A stretch of 61,524 bases of DNA from Prosthecobacter gellanilyticus. GTDB lineage: Bacteria; Verrucomicrobiota; Verrucomicrobiia; Verrucomicrobiales; Verrucomicrobiaceae. Position 1 is the first letter of the stretch. Each line of letters begins with the position of its first letter. The notes beneath the pieces were generated by a model that saw nothing but the letters and a program-made list of their open reading frames with translations, was not told the origin of the DNA and made no database searches. Positions 58,601-61,524 of the stretch are shown here, one piece after another. The position numbers and the translations under genes are program-made. Where the stretch lies: the NCBI RefSeq assembly GCF_007992435.1, contig NZ_BKAG01000046.1, positions 1 through 61,524 on the forward strand. Reading direction: 5' to 3'.

Positions 58601-61524
58601 TCCGCGCTTACGCCATCACCGGTGTGGGCACCGCCTACGGTCCTGACATCACGCTCGTCATGCCGGGCAGCAATTCCAGTCTGTCCAGCCTGGTGCTGAC
58701 GACGGCCACCCTGTCGCCAGTTTTTGCTTCCGGCACTTTTAGTTATACTGCCGGCGTGCCCAATTCAACGTCGGTCCTCACGGTGACTCCCACGGCTGCG
58801 GATGCCACGGCCGCGATCACCGTCAATGGTGTGTCGGTGGCCTCTGGCGGAACCAGCGGCAGCATCCCTCTCGCCGTCGGTCTGAACACCATCACCACGG
58901 TCTGCACTGCCCCTGACTCTTCCTCCACCAGAACCTACACGGTGGATGTGACGCGCGCTGCTCCTGGTGCGGAGATTGCAGTGTTCACCGGTGGCAACAC
59001 GCTTCCCGGCAATGAGCGTACGGACAACACGGGCACGCATGGTTTTGGCAGCGTGAACACCGGCAGCAGCAGCGCGGCGCAGACCTTCACGATTCAGAAT
59101 ACTGGAGCTGTAAATCTTACCCTGGGCACGGTCACTCTGGGGGGAGCTGATCCGACTCAGTTCAGTGTGACACAGCCTGTGTCCACCACCCTCGCCACGA
59201 ATGCCACGACAACCTTCACCGTGACTTTCAGTCCCATGACGGCGGGTTCGAAGAGTGCGGTGGTGAACATCGCGAGCGATGACGGGGACGAGAATCCCTT
59301 CCGGATCAATGTGAGCGGAGCGGGAAGCATCCCCAGCGCTACACCCGTCGGCTGGTGGAAGTTTGACGAAGGCTCTGGCACCACGGCGTTGGATTCGGGG
59401 GCATTGCCTGCTAATGACGGTGTGATGACAGCCGTGTCCTACGTGACCGACCGTGTCGTCGGCAGCCATGCGGCGACCTTCAGCCCTGGTTCTACGAGCA
59501 GGGTGGAAGTTGCGAACGAAGCGTCGCTCAATCCCACCACGGGTCTTTCTCTGACGGCTTGGTTCAAAGCCACTTCTTGGCCCGGGAACAATCGAATCAT
59601 TCAGAAGGGCGGTTTTGGTGACGACCAGTATCGAATCACTGCGGAAGGAGGGGTGTTCCGCTGTGACCTGAGAACAGCCACATCAAGCACGGTGAGGGTT
59701 GATCTGCCGCTGCCAAGCACGGGTGTCTGGCACCATGTGGCCCTAACCTATGATGCAGCGGCGGGGATGCGCGTCTATCTTGATGGCGTGCTGGCAGGCA
59801 GCAACTTGGGAGCCTTTGGGCCGGTGAACGTCACGACGAATGCGCTGGCCATCGGCACGAAGCCCGCTGGAGTTCCTTCTGACACTTTCAACGGCCTCCT
59901 GGATGATGTGCGTCTTTATAACGTGCCGTTGAGCGCTGCGGACGTCACCGGTTTCTATCCAGAGATTGCTGTCTATGATGGTAATGGCACCGGCGGAGCC
60001 CAGCGCACGGACAACACCGGCACACACAATTTTGGCAGTATGGACACTGGCAGTAGCAGTGCCGCGCAGACCTTCACGATCCAGAATGCCGGCATGGCCG
60101 AGCTCACGGGCATTGCCGTCACCAGCACCAACAGCTCGGAGTTTACGGTCAGCACCTCGGGTATGAGCACTCTCCTGGCTCCCGGCGCGACCACGACCTT
60201 TACTGTGACTTTCAATCCCGCTGTCGTGGGAGGAAGGAGTGGTGTTATCAACATCGCCAGCAACGATGCGGACGAGAATCCTTTTGAGATCAATGTGGGC
60301 GGGACGGGGGTTTGTGTTCCGACGTACACGGAGAGCAGCATCCCGCTGTCATTTACGGACATCAGCGCTTCGGGAACTCCGGTAGGCTTGAGTGATGATT
60401 CTGTCAGCGGAGCCATATCGCTGCCATTCTCGTTCAATTTCTACGGTGTTGCCCGCAACTCGCTTTACATCAGCTCCAACGGCTTTGTGAGCTTTGCGAC
60501 TCCTCCAGACAGTGGCTGCTGCTCGGGTCGGCTCATGCCCACGACTGGCTTTGCCGCACCTCTCATTGCAGGTTCGTGGAACGACCTCTATCCGCCGGGA
60601 GGAGGGCAGATTCGTTATGCCACGCAAGGGGCTGTCGGGTCTCGCGTTTTCATCGTGATGTACAAAGACCTGCCCAATTTTAGTGGCAGTTCTTCGGATT
60701 ACACTTTTGCGATCAAGCTGTTTGAGGCGACTCACACGATCGAAGTGCATGTGGTGAAGTCTCTGGGTGATAGCAGCACGACTTCCATCGGATTGCAGAA
60801 TGATGGCGGGACGAGTGGCATCACCTCGGCCTTCGGCAATATCTCGGTGACCAATGTCGCTTATCGTTACACGCCCTCATGCGAGGTCACTAGCGCCCCC
60901 GAGATCGTCGTCGAACAACCCGCAGGCACTGACCTAACAGATGGTGCGGCAACCATCGCCTTCGGTACGGCCGATGTCGGTGTGCCGGTGACGAACACCT
61001 TCCGCGTCAAGAACACCGGCTCGGGCCCGCTGAACATTACTGGCATCACCTTTGATGGCAGCACGCCTGGTGACTTCAGCGTCACCACGGCTCCTGCATC
61101 TCCAGTCGCTGCATCGATTGGCCAGACAGATTTTGTCGTGACCTTCACGCCGCTGCAGAGCGGTACGCGCACGGCGGTGATGCACATCGCCAGCGATGAT
61201 GCGGATGAAAACCCCTTCGACATCACGCTGACCGGCAATGGCACCACCTTTACGGGCGGCAGTTGGGCGGGGACACCGGCCCTCATCACCATTCCACCGA
61301 ACGGCAGCTTTGTCGCCACAGGTCTCAACTTCGACACGGACCTGGGATTTGTGCCGGCACCTAACCAAAGTTACACCTTCATCAATATCCAGGGCGTGCC
61401 ACCCGCAGGCATCATTGGCAACTTCAACGACCTGCCTGATGGTGGTGTGGTGGCCATGGCCTTCAATGGTGTCATCTACTACTTCCAGGTGGACTACACG
61501 GCAGGCACGGATGGCAATGACCTC
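55684..61524 (+). CDS. giant subtilisin-like (S8/S53-like) protease, 3' end outside window
   Basis: An open frame of 1947 codons that runs off the window. Order: signal peptide (MKTNRELLFSLLAAAALLPP), propeptide (about 30-155), peptidase domain (about 175-560), then a beta-sandwich (around 590-690), a cadherin-like beta-sandwich (around 1000-1090), a first choice-of-anchor D domain (around 1093-1215), a LamG-type jelly roll (around 1220-1420), a second choice-of-anchor D (around 1426-1540), a nidogen-like stretch (around 1543-1735) and a third choice-of-anchor D (from about 1738). Catalytic residues: Asp187 in GVLSDGVNS, Asn298 in SSAGNSG and Ser529 in FGTSAAAPHAAA. The place of the His of HGTxVAG holds Glu217 in GDEGTAMME, so the triad is non-standard. 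Confidence 0.85.
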   Translation, partial: MKTNRELLFSLLAAAALLPPSFLHAQEEISPSALQQIEALMAEKETRTPAEQKLDSQLVYLSAQQQGQPVANGAPSLIPSVELTEGNLVLVDISGGVSKGLLDAITEAGGAVVNQFAPFDAIRAKVPVGALENLAGRADVRSISPAAQAITNMGTVVSEADRTHRASTARANLGVTGNGVKIGVLSDGVNSLGISINNGNINANAVVIPGQAGSGDEGTAMMELIQDLAPGAQLYFATAFNGNASFASNILALQAAGCTIIVDDVGYFNESPFQDQVISQAVKTVSDAGVLYFSSAGNSGNKNDGTSGTWEGDFVSGGAVAAPVTGTGTLLDFGGATTFNTVTAGGSSRRVDLFWSDPDLASANDYDLFVLDSTGASVLRSSTNLQTGTQSPYEAVSTLNIGERIVVVKRAGAADRFLQLTTGRARLTISTSGVVRGHNASGAANAFCVAATNVANSPSPSVFVGGGTNPVETFSSDGPRRIFFQANGTPLTAGNFSSTGGQVLSKPDITAADGTVTTVTGFTTFFGTSAAAPHAAAIAALLKSYKPSLTPAQIRTAMTSTALDIETAGVDRDSGAGIVMAEPALASVVAPDAMTVSSSGDLNASGPAGGPFVPTSVSYTVTNTSGAPLNWAAFKTRPWVSISPNGGLLAPAASAVVTCSINAGAAAALPVGAYSDVVTLTNLTSAYSRKLDVNLVVTTTIPAITSAAAYDNTTTYSGSVFFNNLATSTAVGTRMVVDDITFTPGSEGKNVTNFVWAIGNNDTVSFTARPIVRFWAPDGPGGGPGTLIAGYTFNPLTLAVGGSAWNFSPPAGELVIPAGNKIWAGLAFDGVGATATVANLNNLFQYIYSPPTVGSSADTMFLCTNLGANTVSNPAGSTSNFGGAPAANFYWRFSVSNTPPTVTTAEPAQVLSTSARLGGIVLSGGGEGVSERGIVWGAAVNPTTANNKSIIGSGTGAYSAVVTGLPATSTIHIRAYAITGVGTAYGPDITLVMPGSNSSLSSLVLTTATLSPVFASGTFSYTAGVPNSTSVLTVTPTAADATAAITVNGVSVASGGTSGSIPLAVGLNTITTVCTAPDSSSTRTYTVDVTRAAPGAEIAVFTGGNTLPGNERTDNTGTHGFGSVNTGSSSAAQTFTIQNTGAVNLTLGTVTLGGADPTQFSVTQPVSTTLATNATTTFTVTFSPMTAGSKSAVVNIASDDGDENPFRINVSGAGSIPSATPVGWWKFDEGSGTTALDSGALPANDGVMTAVSYVTDRVVGSHAATFSPGSTSRVEVANEASLNPTTGLSLTAWFKATSWPGNNRIIQKGGFGDDQYRITAEGGVFRCDLRTATSSTVRVDLPLPSTGVWHHVALTYDAAAGMRVYLDGVLAGSNLGAFGPVNVTTNALAIGTKPAGVPSDTFNGLLDDVRLYNVPLSAADVTGFYPEIAVYDGNGTGGAQRTDNTGTHNFGSMDTGSSSAAQTFTIQNAGMAELTGIAVTSTNSSEFTVSTSGMSTLLAPGATTTFTVTFNPAVVGGRSGVINIASNDADENPFEINVGGTGVCVPTYTESSIPLSFTDISASGTPVGLSDDSVSGAISLPFSFNFYGVARNSLYISSNGFVSFATPPDSGCCSGRLMPTTGFAAPLIAGSWNDLYPPGGGQIRYATQGAVGSRVFIVMYKDLPNFSGSSSDYTFAIKLFEATHTIEVHVVKSLGDSSTTSIGLQNDGGTSGITSAFGNISVTNVAYRYTPSCEVTSAPEIVVEQPAGTDLTDGAATIAFGTADVGVPVTNTFRVKNTGSGPLNITGITFDGSTPGDFSVTTAPASPVAASIGQTDFVVTFTPLQSGTRTAVMHIASDDADENPFDITLTGNGTTFTGGSWAGTPALITIPPNGSFVATGLNFDTDLGFVPAPNQSYTFINIQGVPPAGIIGNFNDLPDGGVVAMAFNGVIYYFQVDYTAGTDGNDL

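Overview
The window reads as a chromosome segment of a Verrucomicrobiota bacterium, probably near Prosthecobacter/Verrucomicrobiaceae. This is inferred from gene content, not from a marker gene: secreted DUF1501 and DUF1552 proteins with twin-arginine leaders, Gfo/Idh/MocA oxidoreductases with twin-arginine leaders, sulfatases, a very large autotransporter-repeat protein with a PEP-CTERM tail, GC-rich codons, and few Shine-Dalgarno sites. I see no rRNA, tRNA, CRISPR array, prophage or intact insertion sequence.

Layout. 0-17.9 kb holds mixed metabolic and secreted functions: an AraC regulator, DUF1501 protein, Gfo/Idh oxidoreductase, sialidase-like protein, short-chain dehydrogenase, LolC/E-type permease, CysJ-like reductase, DUF1552 protein, two long secreted paralogues (DUF4034-like) and a prolyl oligopeptidase. 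18.1-26.6 kb is a same-strand cluster of 15 genes headed by a TetR regulator whose start codon lies in a near-perfect 20-bp palindrome. It encodes four VOC/PhnB-like proteins, three SRPBCC proteins, a GyrI-like protein, a tandem DUF899 pair, a Cys-motif membrane protein, a second AraC regulator, a DoxX-like protein and a DUF1428 protein, and ends at a good terminator. 26.7 kb carries a REP-like inverted repeat. 26.9-39.8 kb is one gene for a 4284-residue repeat protein.

39.9-42.8 kb is a two-sulfatase operon. 43.0-48.9 kb holds a SurA/PpiC-like isomerase, cutA, and a tightly overlapping group containing an AcvB/VirJ-like hydrolase, an MprF-like lysyl-phosphatidylglycerol synthase/flippase and a DUF1003 protein. 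49.0-52.0 kb has a mono-haem cytochrome-like protein, a 37-residue membrane peptide, a transposase relic, a small secreted protein and a degenerate 219-bp tandem repeat. 52.0-55.0 kb carries pgk, tpiA and panB, with a perfect TGTGA-N6-TCACA palindrome before pgk. 55.1 kb to the end is a lipoprotein overlapping a giant, window-truncated subtilisin-like protease.

Most interesting points: (1) the lipoprotein before the protease is a free-standing copy of the protease's own propeptide region, and the protease has Glu where the catalytic His is expected; (2) an acvB-mprF pair far from the Proteobacteria where it is known; (3) a hexamer, CCTAAC/GTTAGG, that recurs about 24 times and accounts for many of the rare CTA/TTA leucine codons noticed; (4) the TetR-headed cluster with its DUF899 duplication; (5) REP-like repeats together with a REP-associated transposase relic.
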